Positions 26,350 to 38,497 of a stretch of DNA of 64,000 bases are shown piece by piece; position 1 is the first letter of the stretch, and each line of letters opens with the position of its first letter. The notes beneath the pieces are model-generated. The model made no database searches and was not told the origin of the DNA. It was given only the letters and a program-made list of their open reading frames with translations. This DNA is from Spirodela intermedia. Its lineage: Eukaryota; Streptophyta; Magnoliopsida; Alismatales; Araceae. The DNA lies in NCBI GenBank assembly GCA_902729315.2, contig LR746265.1, positions 7,570,892-7,634,891 on the forward strand. Direction: 5' to 3'. The position numbers and the translations under genes are program-made.

Positions 26350-27879
26350 TATGAAGGTTTGTATAACATCAGAAAGATTTTGTGATCCTTTAGGATTTAA
26401 AGATTACCTAGATCAATTCTTCTAGAATTAAGGATTGAGGGAAATTCAAATGTTGCGAATTCAAGGTTTAATCATCATTATTAATGAACTCTATTTGGTG
26501 CTTTCACATTTTTGACAATTTTTTAGCATTCTACTTTTTAGTCTCATAGTGGTATATAGAGGAATCCTATTTCTCATAATCTAATTCATTCAGCATCTGG
26601 CTTGTCTATTTCAGAATTTCAATTGAACTTGAATTATTGAAACTTTGTTGGGAAATATTATAGTAGCCCCATCAATATAAATTTTTTTTTGAACCAAAAA
26701 TCATTTTCATATATTGGTTTTAAATATAGATTTACATGAGGAAGATGATTAATCTAAATGTAATAATTTTTAAAAAATATTTATTATTTACAAATAAATT
26801 GATGTTATTATTAATAATAATATTAGTGCTAATTATAATTCACCATATATGATTTATAAAATTAGGTTGAAAGTAAAAAATATCATGATCTGTAAAAATA
26901 AGGTTTGGATAACAATTGTTTTGGAAGTAGATGTTACAGAAGCTTATTTAGTGAAAGGTTTTATAATGTAATATATTTTGATAAGATTGAATGTGAAGAA
27001 ATTGATATGGATTCTTGTCATATGCTGTTAGCAGGGTCTTGACAATTTCATTTAAATGTAAATATAATTTTGGAAGAAATCAATATGCATTTTAAAAAAT
27101 GGTTGAAAGTTGATATTTTGCTCGCTCAAAAGTTTTTCAGAAACAAGGAAGAAAGGAGAAGAGAAATATACAGAAAATCAAAGTAGAATAGATTAGAAAA
27201 GTTTGAACTGAAAAGTAGAAAAACTTCTTCCAAAGAAAATTATTGATAACATTATTTACACTATGGATGTCACAATTTAAGTAGGGTCAATAATATCTTA
27301 AGTTCATATTTGAGCATATTGACTATGGTCATAACTGAATTATGTTGAATAATTCAGATAGCAACAGAAAATAATTTTTTTTGTATCACATCAATAGAAC
27401 TAAGGTATTAAATGTATGAAAGAATAGATATCATCAAGAGAACTAAATTAGAAAAATAGGAAAAAGAGGTTATACCTCGAAATGTATGAAAGAAGTATAT
27501 GTTTTTTATGATTTATAGGTTAAGTTATTTCTCTAACATTTATGTAAAAAGGGGTTATGAGAAATTTCAGCTCCATGTATTTGAGAAGTCAACAAATTAA
27601 TGTCACCTAGGTAGAACTTCAACACAATATGTAAATATTTTTGATTTGATCAATTTACACTTCGAAATAGATAAGATTGCAGATGATGACTATTATATGA
27701 ATTTAAAATCAAATTTTCAAAGATTACATAGGTCAAATGTAGAAAGTATGTGTAATGATGAGTTTTCTTTAAGCAATTGAAACTAGTCTAGCCCAATAAA
27801 ACCTATCAAAAGAAGGATGAAAGGTCTTTTCCTTAGGTGGAGAAAATTAACCTGCTATGCATTCTTGGAGCTGAAAAGA
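26350..27879 (+). mobile_element. Short internal region between copia-like LTRs, no readable genes
   Basis: About 1.5 kb of AT-rich sequence between primer binding site and second LTR. No gag or pol motif could be read in any frame. Either a non-autonomous element or one with a deleted and decayed interior. Confidence 0.45.
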
Positions 27880-28458
27880 TATTAGTTCCATGCTCAAATC
27901 ATGTACAACCACAATTTCAGTCCAATTCAAGTAAACTATAAGCCTAGGATGTGTGAAGAGACAATTCTACCCCAAATTTAGTTCTATATGACCCAATAAG
28001 AGATTTGGACACTTGTTAAATGTGTCAAAATCCTAGTTCTTTTGTTTTGTCTTTGTAAAATTATCCTCGTATTATATCAAGGGCATTGTTTTTCTTTAGG
28101 GTGGTCACTCTAACATAAACCCCCTTTCTCTAGGGGTGTTTTAACAACACCCTTCATTTCTAAGTTATAACTAGATTTTGGCTTTGAAAAATACTTCATT
28201 TGTAACCCTAGAGGCATTCATCAACATAATTTTTTTCTCTTTTGAGATTTTATTTATCTATTGATGGATTCATACTTCCTCTCTAGACTCAAGAGAACTA
28301 TTTGTTGACTCAAGATCAAGCCCTTATTGACTAAAAGGATGAAATGTCTATATTCTATGGACTCATAGTGAATAATTTTCAACAAAATCATGTCCTTTGT
28401 TTCTAAAATTCTCACTCAAAATTAAACATGATTGTGCCATCAATCTCCTATTGATACA
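27880..28458 (+). repeat. 3' LTR of the copia-like element
   Basis: Shares ordered landmarks with 25385-26331 but has only one copy of the terminal segment that is duplicated there. Ends near CTATTGATACAAAT, a weak counterpart of the CATCAATTGGTACC junction. Divergence between the two LTRs is high, so the insertion is old. Confidence 0.55.
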
Positions 28459-29769
28459 AATAATTTTTTCAACTCTAAACAAAAGCTTTTCAAATGTTGA
28501 TGGCATCCAATACTTACTCTTATGTTTATATACATAATAAAAGCTTGGTGTTGGCCATCAAATGTTACTCGTTTGTATGACTTTTTTTCTTTCAAGATGT
28601 GGACTACTTAAAAGTAACAATTTAAATCCCACATAACTTATTAAGCATTGTATATGGCTACAAAATGACATAGTGACATGACTCAGTCGTTGTATAGTAA
28701 ATCACATAAATTTAAAATTTATAAAACTAGAAAATATGAATTTTTAGATATTTAGAAGTATTTCTGAAAAAATATATCAATTATAATTCAATAAAACATC
28801 TAAAAATAGCGGTAATTTTTCAAGTCGATCATAGGGATGTAATATAATATCTGGTAATTATTTAGATTTTTTTTCAAAGAATAATATTTTCTATGAATTT
28901 TATACTAGGAAATGAAAAGAAAATATATTTAAAGTTCATGAAAAAGGAAAATAAGGGTACAAACATCAAGATGACGTTGGCGCCCGGCGAATGCAAATCA
29001 GGCGGAAATAGAGTTCCGTCCGACGATTCTTACGTAAGTAATTACATATGATTTAATTAATCAAATTAAGAACTGTAAAAGCTAGAAGAATCGTAATTGA
29101 ACGAAGTATATTTTGGTAAATTAAAATCATACAAATTATCACTAAATGAAGTATAAAGTAAGTTGAAAGTAAAAAAATAGAGTTTCGGCGTCGTAGTGAT
29201 GATGCGTTGGCGGTGCACCAGAATCTTGAGCGTTCGAGAGGATAGTCGTGCAGTGTCCACGGCCTTGAAGGCTCTCCTTGGACAAGGACGATGTGGGCAA
29301 TCTCTAGATCTCCTTGCGAAGTCTAGAGATCAATGAAATGGGTCATTGAATCGTCTCCGGCGGCTGTCACCTGGCAGAGCGGAAAAATGGCAACTTTACG
29401 GCTCTCCGATGGCTGTCACCCGATGGAGAGGAGTTGGATGGAGGTGGGGCACGTGTCAGGGAGCTTCATCCTCAGGTCCGCGCAGCAAGAGGAGGCTCTT
29501 CATCGCATTTGGTACGCTCTCAGGAGGTGGCAACTTGTCTACCGGTGGATCGTCCTCTTCACGACGACGGCTTGTTCGTCGATCAAGTGGAGATGCTTTA
29601 CTCGATGGATTCGCGATCCTTTTATCGCGAATCGTTCAGCAATTTTAGTAACAATACTCCGCGAATCGCATTGACGAGATTTTTGCCGATGATCTAGCGA
29701 TTCTGGTTACTTAATCCTTCACCGGCGATCTACAGGAAAGTCGTGATAATCAGATAAAAATATGAATGT

Positions 29770-29792
29770 TGGCTCTAGGAGGATTCGAACCC
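29770..29792 (-). other. tRNA T-arm-like / primer-binding-like sequence
   Basis: On the - strand GGTTCGAATCC (29781-29791) matches the tRNA B box exactly and the block ends GAGCCA, so the + strand starts TGG as primer binding sites do. No cloverleaf could be built around it and I could not name the tRNA. Confidence 0.4.
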
Positions 29793-29835
29793 GTGCTAGT
29801 TGCCCCGCCCTTTCTAGGGAAGGTGAGCGGGTTTA

Positions 29836-29877
29836 GTCCCACATCGTTTGTGTGCCAAATGTTCGGGCGAATATATA
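29836..29877 (+). promoter_or_regulatory. Plant snRNA-type promoter: USE and TATA at Pol III-like spacing
   Basis: GTCCCACATCG (29836-29846) is a perfect match to the plant snRNA upstream sequence element RTCCCACATCG. TATATA begins at 29872, leaving 25 bp between the two. In plants the shorter spacing (about two helical turns) belongs to Pol III snRNA-type genes and the longer one (33-34 bp) to Pol II. The downstream sequence does not match any snRNA I recognise, so the product, if any, is unknown. Confidence 0.5.
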
Positions 29878-30239
29878 GTAATGTTACATTTGAAGGCAAG
29901 TCCCTTTCTCGCGCATGTACGACCACTCCTTGCCTCACAGCCGGCTGGTCATCGGTGACGTGGAAGGGGACTAGCGCACACGTGCCCCTATCGGTCCAAG
30001 CCCCTCGAGCCCCTGCTTGCGGCTACTCCTCGACTGTGCTTCTGACTCGCTTGCGGGCCCGGCTGGCCAGTATGTCCCCCATTTTGTCTTATTTTTATTT
30101 TAATTTCTTTTTCTTCATTTATCTCAAAAGTAAGACTGTAAAAATCATATAAAATTATATAAAATCACATAATTACTTGAAAATTCACGTTAATCAATTG
30201 AAAACCACTTTTCACATTTTAACACAAATATAAGTCTAT

Positions 30240-30294
30240 TTATCATGAGTTAAGGCTGAAACTATATTATTTACTAATTATTAACTCATGATAA
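30240..30294. repeat. Perfect 14-bp inverted repeat
   Basis: TTATCATGAGTTAA at 30240-30253 and its exact reverse complement TTAACTCATGATAA at 30281-30294, with a 27-nt loop. It lies at the right edge of repeat copy A. In copy B the right arm survives with a C-to-T change and the left arm is lost. Confidence 0.7.
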
Positions 30295-30310
30295 TGAAGA
30301 CTTATCACAT

Positions 30311-31129
30311 AACCTCTAAGATATTATGTTGTCTATCCCTATTTGGTGTAGTTGTCTCAAGACCCATTAATAATATTACATTAGTATCATCTACCTATGT
30401 TGAGTTTGCATAAAGAAATGTTTCATTTGAAATATCTTAAATATATTTTGTATGTTTTTTTAGTACATTAATAAAGTTTTTACTAACTTGCAACATGGTT
30501 GCTAATATAGTCACCCACTCCTCTATTTAAGTGAGTCTCTAGTCTTTTATTTCAGTCTCACTGCCCATCACTACATTGTTTAAATTAAAAGAAAACGTAC
30601 TCTAATATGATTTATCACATAGTCAACATGAGTGTCACTCTAAAACACTCAACTATATGTAACCTTAGGTATTTTAATACCAATCAATCTTAAACTCTAT
30701 AGGGACTTTATGGAAGCACACAAGATAAGAGGAAATTATTATTACTTCATATTAAAAAGGATAAGAGAAGGAAGACTCAAGCATTCATTGCTCATTATCT
30801 TTGATGTCATAGGGTTCCTTTATAAGGTAATTGTGACAAGAGTAATATCACAAGATACTCTTGTCTTTGGATGATTTATGTTATATTTATCTATGTTATT
30901 AATGTTTTGTAAATTCACTCTCATTAGTTATTACTCTTGACTTAAGAGAAATGACATGGATAAAAAATTGATGAAGTTTGACATAGCATAAGTTACATAA
31001 AGTTCAAATCTTATTCTCAACTTATAAAATGATTAAATGATTTTTAAATGATTCTTAATCTTGAATCTATGGAATGAAGAATCTTTAATTCTTTAATCTA
31101 TTAGGACTTGATATTTCAAAATCTATTCC
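30311..31129. other. AT-rich spacer before the LINE, nothing recognised
   Basis: No coding motif, RNA gene or repeat recognised. It may include the LINE 5' UTR, whose start is not visible. Confidence 0.4.
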
Positions 31130-31199
31130 AAAACACATCATGATAAAAAATGGAGCACACGAAAACATCCAACAACCAATTGTTGTTGAATCAGTCCCC

Positions 31200-32168
31200 C
31201 CCTTTCTACATGGTATGCCGGAAACTTGGCCACCACATGACCAATTGCTAGTTCAACTGCAAAGATAATGCATATCAAACCTTATACGAGAGTAGACCCA
31301 ACGACCAAGCAAAGAAAAGAAAGAAGTATTATCAAGATGAACAAAATAACTCACCGAAGAAGAATCTAATAGGCACTTGGAGAAGAAGAGAAATAGAAAA
31401 TATGCAAAAGAATGATTCTATATAACAAAGCATAAACAATAATAATGGGGATACTAACATAATCAACATCCAGCTCTCGGAGGAGCACTCTCTAGTCATA
31501 GACCATGAAACCATCATCAACAAGTGAATTTGACCTTCAACCATCGAAGAACAGAGTAATAAGAAAATCTCAAGATAAAACAAGCAATACTGAACCAACA
31601 GAGAACTCTCCTAAAATGAATAAAGACCGTAATCACCCCATTAATATAGACAACCAACTAATAGGTAACGTAAAAGATAGGAAAGTAACAAGAGGAGGAA
31701 TAAACCAAATCGAGGAAAATAATGAAAAAATGATCAATAATTTAACTAAATTTGACAAGTAATGCTTCACCCCGCCACAAACATATAGCCACCTGCCTAA
31801 CCCTGAGAACTTAAGAATTAATAGGGGGGATAACTAAATGTAAATTGAACCAACTAGAGGAAACAAGACTCACATCTCCTAGACATTCTGACCCCTAATT
31901 CATTACGATTAATAGACAAAAGATGAGTCTTTCTATTAGCAATAATGATATCTTAACTAGAAAAGAGGATGAAGAAGTTAGCTCTAGAAGACAATCCCTA
32001 AAACACCCAATCCCAATCCCAGTCAAAGAAAATGACAATCCTTATACGGCATCAACATCCAAAAGAAATGAAAAAGAACAAGAAGAGATAGATGAGGAAA
32101 CATGCACTAAAGAAGATGACATCGACTTGGATGACCCCGACCTAGATGAAAGTATAATACGTCAATAG
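31200..32168 (+). pseudogene. LINE ORF1 remnant with CCHC zinc knuckle
   Basis: CRKLGHHMTNC at 31216-31248 gives the Cx4Hx4C half of a CCHC knuckle; the first Cys position is Tyr (TAC), a single G-to-A change from TGC. Downstream are Lys/Glu-rich open pieces at 31505-31762 and 31923-32168, as in plant LINE ORF1 tails. Confidence 0.6.
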
Positions 32169-32289
32169 ACTAGATCAGACGGAGATGAGGGAACCTCGAG
32201 TGCTCTATATAAAAAACATAGAATAAGTAAAAAGACCTCACACGATTATAGAAGATCAGAGAGAGATCGAGACCCTCTAGACCACCCTA

Positions 32290-35200
32290 TTCCACAGATG
32301 TATCATATCCTTATTTGGAATTGTAAGGAAATAGGAAATTCATAAACAAAACATTGAATCAAGGAAATAATACAAAAGTATAAAATCAAATTAATAGTTA
32401 TAATTGAGCCTATCCTAAAACAAGATAAAACAAATAGTATCAGAAGAGAACTAAAAATAGATTACTCCTAGACTAACAAAAATGATAAAATTTGGCTATT
32501 CTAGCAAAACATCATCTCAATTAACTTCATAGCAGAACATGAACAAGCCGTAACAGCATAAATAACTCATCATGATGTAACTGAGAAAATCAACATTATA
32601 TATGAATCTTATGAAATGCATAAATGAAAAGAATTGTGGAATCACCTCAAAAATTTCACAAAATGAGACACTAACTCATGGTTAATTGGGGGGGATTTCA
32701 ACATCATAAGACACTCCGAAGAAAAGAGAGGTGGAGCTAGTGCAAACTTCAATTAGATGAGTGAATTTAATGAAATAATTCAACACATAGGACTCTCGAA
32801 ATAAAACATGAAGGAAACAATATGTCATGATTTAATAGAGCTAAGGGAGATAATAGAATTTACCAAAGACTAGACAAAGTCCTAGAGAACGAAAAATTTA
32901 CTAGAAAAAAATAATTTAAAACCTTTCGAGAACATGTTCAAACCATGTCCTTGTCCTAATCACACAGAAGATGACAAAAAATAGCACCAGAACCCATTCT
33001 ATTTCCAAAATATCTGGACACATGACAAACTATTCAAATCTTTTGTTAAAGAACACTGAGGAGGTCAAATCGCAACAAATAGCACGGACAACCTCAGTTA
33101 TAAATTATGCAATTCAAAAATGTAACTAAAATGGTGTAAGAACATATTTGAGAACATCTAGACACAAATGGAAAATATGACGAAGACATTAGAAGAACTT
33201 GAAATCGAAATACAAGATAATTATGACGATAGAAAATATTAAGAATATTCCTGCCTCAAAATAGAATTAGATGAATCATCTGAACAACTCGAAACCTTTT
33301 GAAAACAAAAGGTTAAAATCCATTGGTTAAGAGAGGGTGATAGGAACATATTTTTTTTTCACACAACAACAAAATCAGAAACACTAATGATCCATTCAGT
33401 CAAATATTAAAGGAAACCAATGGCAATTGGAATTGTGTCCAAGAAGAAGGGATAAATCACTTCTCTAAATTACTACAAATAGAGACTCAAAATTATGACC
33501 AGACTCTTTTTAATGTAATCCCCAAATGTATTAACAAGGAAGACAATAAAGAATTATGCAAAATACCAGACAAAAAGAAATTAAAAAAACGAGTTTTGAA
33601 ATGAGAAAAGATAGTGCACCAGGTCCAAACAGAATGGGCATTATGTTTTATACCGATTGCTGGGACATAATAGGAGATGATGTATACCAGACAATCAAAG
33701 AATTCATGTCATCAAACACACTTCCACGATCATGGAAATTCACATTCATAGCTTTAATTCCTAAATAGGAAACACCAAAAGTCTTTTCAGACTTTAGACC
33801 CATTAGTTTATGTAATGTGTGTTATAAAATATTATATAAACGACTCCAGACAATCTTACCCAAAATCATGTCACTTGAACAAGGAGCTTTTGTTAAAGGA
33901 AGATCAATCACTGAAAACATCGCAATAGTCCAAGAGACGACACAATCTATTAACAAAAAGGCCAATAGAAGTAACACCATTTTAAAACTAGATATGAAAA
34001 AAACATACGATAGAATTGAAGGGTGGTTCATCATGGAAGTCTTAAATAGATTTAGATTCAACCAAAGATGGATAGAATAGATAAAAGCTTGCATAGAAAA
34101 CAACTAATTCTCTATACTAATCAATAGTAAAGCTTCACCGTTTTTCACAACTAGCAGAAGACTAAGACAAGGGGATCTTCTCTCCCCCACTCTATTCATA
34201 ATTATCAAAGAAGTAATGAGTAGAGGTTTAACGCAATTATTTCATAAGGATAGAATAAACTAATATGTAATGATGAGAAATTGCCCATTGTTTTCATATG
34301 CCTTATTTGCAGATGATGTGTAAAATTTTCATTATTAGGAAAAATAAATCCATAAAGAGAGTGATGTAATTCCTAACTAGATATGAAGAAGTCTCAAGAC
34401 AAAGAATTAATAAAGCCAAATCTACTTTCTACCTATGCTAAAATAGTCATAAGAGGAGATACAAACGAATAAAGAAACATATTGTTCACTTACCTTGGAT
34501 GCCCCATATATAAGGGACACACAAAACAGTCCTATTTTGAATACATGCTTGAAAACATAAGGAAAAAGTTGGATGGATGGAAAAAAAAATTATTATCCCT
34601 AGGAGGAAGAATTATACTCATTAAAAGTGTTTTGTCTAGTATTCCAATTCATACCCTGGCAATATACGATATCTCGATGATCATCATAAAAAAATAGAAA
34701 CCATGATGGCCAATTTCTTATGAGGCAGCTTAGAAAACAAGATGAAGCACCACTAGATATTATGGAAAAAAAATATGTCGACCAATTAATAAAAGAGGAT
34801 TAGGAATTCAAAGGATAAAGGACCAACTTGAATGACTTAGAATGAAAATGGTATGATGATGTAGAACAAAAACATCAATATGGTCAGAACTAATTAGAAC
34901 AAAATTTAAATAATGGGCCATGGAAAAATCAAAGATTAGAGGCCCAACAAGATGGAGAAGAATGCAAGAAATATGGATTGATATGAAAGAAGTCGTAAAA
35001 TGGGAAATTGGCAAAGGAGAAATCAATGTATGAAATGAAAATAGGTTCGGATTTATAATTTTAACATAATTGGATACGATTGATACCCATAAACCAAGAA
35101 TGACCATATCCCAACTAATGAATAAGAATTGACATGAAATCTTACTCGAGGCAGGGGTGAATCAAGGCCTTATAAAACAAATCAAAAATTCAATTCTCAT

Positions 35201-36130
35201 AATAAATTTAGACAAAGATCTATCCATATGACCATTAATTGTGAATAGCGAATTTAGTGTCAAATCTACCTGAAAGTACTTCAGAAGTAAAGAGCCAAAA
35301 ATAGATTGGGCAAACAAAGTCTGGAATAAGATCATTCCCACGAAAATCTCTTCTTTTATGTGAAAGCTCTTATTAAATCAATTAACACTAGATGTGAATA
35401 TCTAAAAATTTAGAATCTAATTCCCATCAAAATGTGTTTGTTGTAGACATAACCCACATGAGGAATCCATGGATCATGTCTTCTTCAAGAGCAAATGGGC
35501 AGTCAAATGTTGGAAATGGTTGCTATAAAAATGAGAGCTATGGGGCAAGAGAGGCATAGTGATTAAAAACTACTTCGAACACATAATGTTAGGCAAAACA
35601 AACATACAAGAAAGAATAGTAGAAATAATGCACATGATACACATTTCATGCTTACTATGAGAACTATGGATAGGTAGGAATAAAGCTTGAATGAATTGAG
35701 ACAAAATTACCATTCCCCTCATCATGCACGTGTAAAATGTGGATGAAAAACTTGGGGAGACTTATAGTCCCAAAAAACTAGCTTACACACAAAGAACACT
35801 CAATCCTATAGAGATGGGAAGTGGAAATCACAAGCATCGAATACAAACGATCATTAAAGATCATCAAATAGATTCACCCAAGGAGGGAGAATTGAAACTA
35901 AACACTGATGGAGCATCCAAAGGAAATCTTGGGCCATCGAGTGGAGGTGGAGTAATTCGAGATCACAATGGAAAACTAATAGCAACATTCTCAAACTAGT
36001 ATGGAATACCTACCGACACGGAGGCTGAATGTAAAGCACTAGCCGACGGATTGAAACTTTGTGAAAAATTAAACTTATGTAATATTGTAGTTGAAATAGA
36101 TTTGATGCCACTCATCAAGTTATTTGAAAA
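32290..36130 (+). pseudogene. LINE ORF2 remnant: endonuclease, reverse transcriptase, RNase H
   Basis: Endonuclease: LIWNCKEIGN near 32310 and WLIGGDFNIIR near 32680. Reverse transcriptase: DSAPGPNRMG (33611), FRPISLCNVCYKI, QGAFVKGRSITENI, ILKLDMKKTYDR, RLRQGDLLSPTLF and the catalytic FADDV near 34305. Post-RT: YLGCPIYKG and GWKKKLLSLGGR (34490-34620), then CVCC...H...HVFF like the zf-RVT domain. RNase H: LNTDGASKGN and GVIRDHNGKL (35898-35980) with ETEAE-like TEAECKAL. At least a dozen internal stops; inactive. Confidence 0.78.
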
Positions 36131-36899
36131 ATAAGATTGTAAATAATAGAAACTAAGATGAATATGGAAAGAGAGAGTTACAAAAACATAGAATCAAATC
36201 CCTAATACATATTTATCACACCGGCAATCAAATTGATTGACTTCCTTGCCAATACGAGCATATAGTAACAAGGGGAGAAAATCTACAAGTGCATTCAAGA
36301 CTTACCTTGGGAAGGGAGAGGCATATACAATCTAGAGCGCTGGGGCATGCCCTGTATCAAATGAACAATACAAAGGAGGCCTGATGCAATTTGTGAAGAA
36401 TGAAAGGCACTAGAAAAAAGGAAGGGTACCACTAGCAACAGCAACAGTCAAAAATCAGCACAACTGAAACTACAATCAAAGTACGATGAAAGGTATGCTA
36501 AAGTCCCACATAACCCACTACTTTCTTTCAAGATACACTACTTTGGCTCCCCATTTAACACCCTCGAAAAATAGCATCATTCATCATACAAAAATGAGAG
36601 AAAAATAGGTAGAAAACATGACAGAAGGTTAAAGGAGGAATATAGGAAACATAGAAAATGTACAAACAACTCAAGAGTTAATTGAGAAAAATCAGAGAGT
36701 TGTATTGCATTTGACCAAACTGATGACCCCAATTATGAGAAGGACAAAATGAAGATCACGTCATAGTAAGGGAGACTGAAGGGAGTGAAAAGACCCAAAA
36801 TGCCCACCCTTTCGACCATGAAAGAGTAAGGAAATCAAAAATTGAAGTATACGAGGAAGGAAAAACCAAAAAAAGAGTGAAAGCGCCAAAGTCGATAAC

Positions 36900-37360
36900 T
36901 TTCTTTCCCCCCTCCCACCCCCTGTGAAAAGGAAAAAAAAAGAGAAAGAGAAAGAGAAAAGAAAAGGAAAGGAAGAGGAAAAAAGAAAGAATCCAAAATG
37001 AAAAAAAAAAAAAGTGGGGTGAAGGAGGGGAAAGGAGAGAAACAGTCCATGAGGAAAATGCCACCCTTCTATCCAATTACCTACCTTGTAGGAAAGATTT
37101 GGAGATGGAATGGCCTAAGTGGAAGAAAGGGAGGCAAGAAAGGTCCTAAAGGTCCCAGAGGTCTTCGAAAACATGGTCAGATTGGTACGAGTCCAATTGT
37201 AAAATGGGGCACAAAGTGGACAAACAAAAGTAGAAAGATACATGATTACCCATAACTAGGAAAGAGAGAGAGAGAGAGAGAGAGAGAAGAGATAAGAGAG
37301 AGAGCAGAGAAGAAAAAAAAAAGAAAGAAAAAAAAAAAGAAAAAAAAAAGAGAGGAAACA
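36900..37360. repeat. Polypurine/polypyrimidine tract with GA microsatellite
   Basis: The + strand is very rich in purines: A/G blocks at 36928-37050, a (GA)n run at 37264-37287, and AAAAAAGAAAG-type blocks to 37352. Open frames here are low-complexity Phe/Leu/Ser or Lys/Glu chains and are not genes. Confidence 0.8.
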
Positions 37361-37910
37361 TAGGGAACTATCTTTTAACTAAAATCAATTTTTGCCTCAT
37401 ATTACTTCTCGATGTATGGTCTACTGTGGTACTTCTGCTTATTATATAAGCCATAAGATGGAACGACTATGCAACAACTCTACTGAGAATGAGAAAGTAG
37501 AAGGAAAAAGAACACCACCAAGCTTTCCACTCAAGGAGGCGAAGGCCTGGAACACAAGCAGCCGAGGATTAGAAATTGTAAAAGACCCTCTATCGCTCCC
37601 CGTATCACAACGACCAGTCCAACTGCCATAGACTAGCCACTAGACCAGCTAAGAGACAAAAGGAGCTAACTGATGGTCATCTAAAAAGTAGGCCCACCCA
37701 ATAGCAGAAGTTCAGGCCCAAACAACATGCTTTCCATATCATAAGCTCTCGTGTAATCTAGGGGAAGGAGCATAACGTATGTAATTCCACTACCCCAACC
37801 CCGTAGGACCCATCCTATGATGGATCTACAAGATCCGAAACATTGTATTCATTACAGATAAACAATGCATGAAACCTTTTTTTGAAAAAAGAAAAAAATA
37901 AAAAAATATT

Positions 37911-38243
37911 CTTCTAGATTCATAAACCTCTAGCACATCTAGATTTGGTTGTAGATGAAGTTTTGAGTCATTTCTAATGTATTTAGACACGTCTAAACAT
38001 AACTCAAAATTGATGTGGACTGTTTTAGGTTACTCATCATTGTAAAGTAAATTTTAAGCACCATGAGTGTTGACTTACTAGTTTTAGGCCACTTGGGTCA
38101 AAAATGTTTTACCATCCTTTCCTTAGATTTTCATTCTACATTAACTCTAAATGTCTATTGGGTGTTTGCACTCTCTTGTGTGATGTAGTACTATGTCATA
38201 CTCACCACACATGCACATATCATTGCATGCCATCATGTGCCTC
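37911..38243. other. Spacer between LINE end and LTR, nothing recognised
   Basis: AT-rich sequence with no coding motif. May include the target flank of the LINE or part of the LTR element that follows. Confidence 0.4.
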
Positions 38244-38497
38244 TATTAAGCCCCTAATGGACCAAATTTACTTTAGTCGTAAGAGAAGACACCCATCACT
38301 TCAGCCCACAATGGCAGTAGAAGACAAAAGAGTTGTAAACACAACAAAAGAATAGACAAAAGGGTTGAGGTCTTAGGGTCACAAAGAAGGAATAGAAGGA
38401 GACAAAAAAGTTATTTCTATGGCAAATGTGGTTGATGGAATAACAAGAGTCTCTCGAGCATCCCCATTAACTTTAGGGATCTTTGGAGCTTGAGCCA
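38244..38497 (+). repeat. Left LTR-like copy of the gypsy LTR family
   Basis: Matches 41430-41712 in order: AAGCCCCTAATGG / AGGCCCCCAATGAG, AGACACCCATCACT / GGGACCCATCACT, then GGTTGA(T)GG and CATCCCCATTAACT / CATCCCCACTAATG near the end. Also matches the first part of 20972-21040. Together with 41430 it brackets about 2.9 kb. Confidence 0.6.

Larger units (their letters stand above)
28676..30310 (+). repeat. Dispersed repeat, copy A (GC-rich, less decayed), possible long LTR
   Basis: Homologous along its length to 39387-41100. Begins TGACATGACTCAGTCG and runs to about CTTATCAC at 30305. The centre (28970-30090) is markedly GC-rich and keeps CpG sites, unlike all surrounding DNA. It contains a tRNA-like 11-mer, an snRNA-type USE plus TATA, and a 14-bp inverted repeat near its right end. 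Length and TG start would fit a long LTR or solo LTR, but there is no coding region to name the family. Overlapping open frames at 29333-29697 are not conserved in copy B and are probably chance. Confidence 0.6.
31130..37910 (+). mobile_element. Dead L1-type LINE with RNase H domain, about 6.8 kb
   Basis: Domain order on the + strand is ORF1 zinc knuckle (31216-31248), endonuclease (from about 32310), reverse transcriptase (33600-34320), zf-RVT-like region (35280-35520), RNase H (35880-36120). The 3' end probably lies at the A-rich run 37880-37910, after a TTGTATTCATTACAGATAA-type tail. Many stops and frameshifts. The polypurine and GA tract at 36900-37360 lies in the 3' part and could be a later expansion or a separate insertion. 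Confidence 0.75.

Noticed and set aside
29333-29697. Three overlapping + strand open frames of 87-113 codons in repeat copy A
   Set aside because: Open in all three frames because the region is GC-rich; none is conserved in copy B and none resembles a known protein.
29880-30060. U2, U6 or U3 snRNA gene downstream of the USE/TATA in repeat copy A
   Set aside because: A short CCTTTCTCG stretch recalls the U2 start, but the sequence after it does not match U2, U6 or U3 as I know them.
36756-37361. Phe/Leu/Ser-rich - strand frames
   Set aside because: Translations of the polypurine tract; low complexity.
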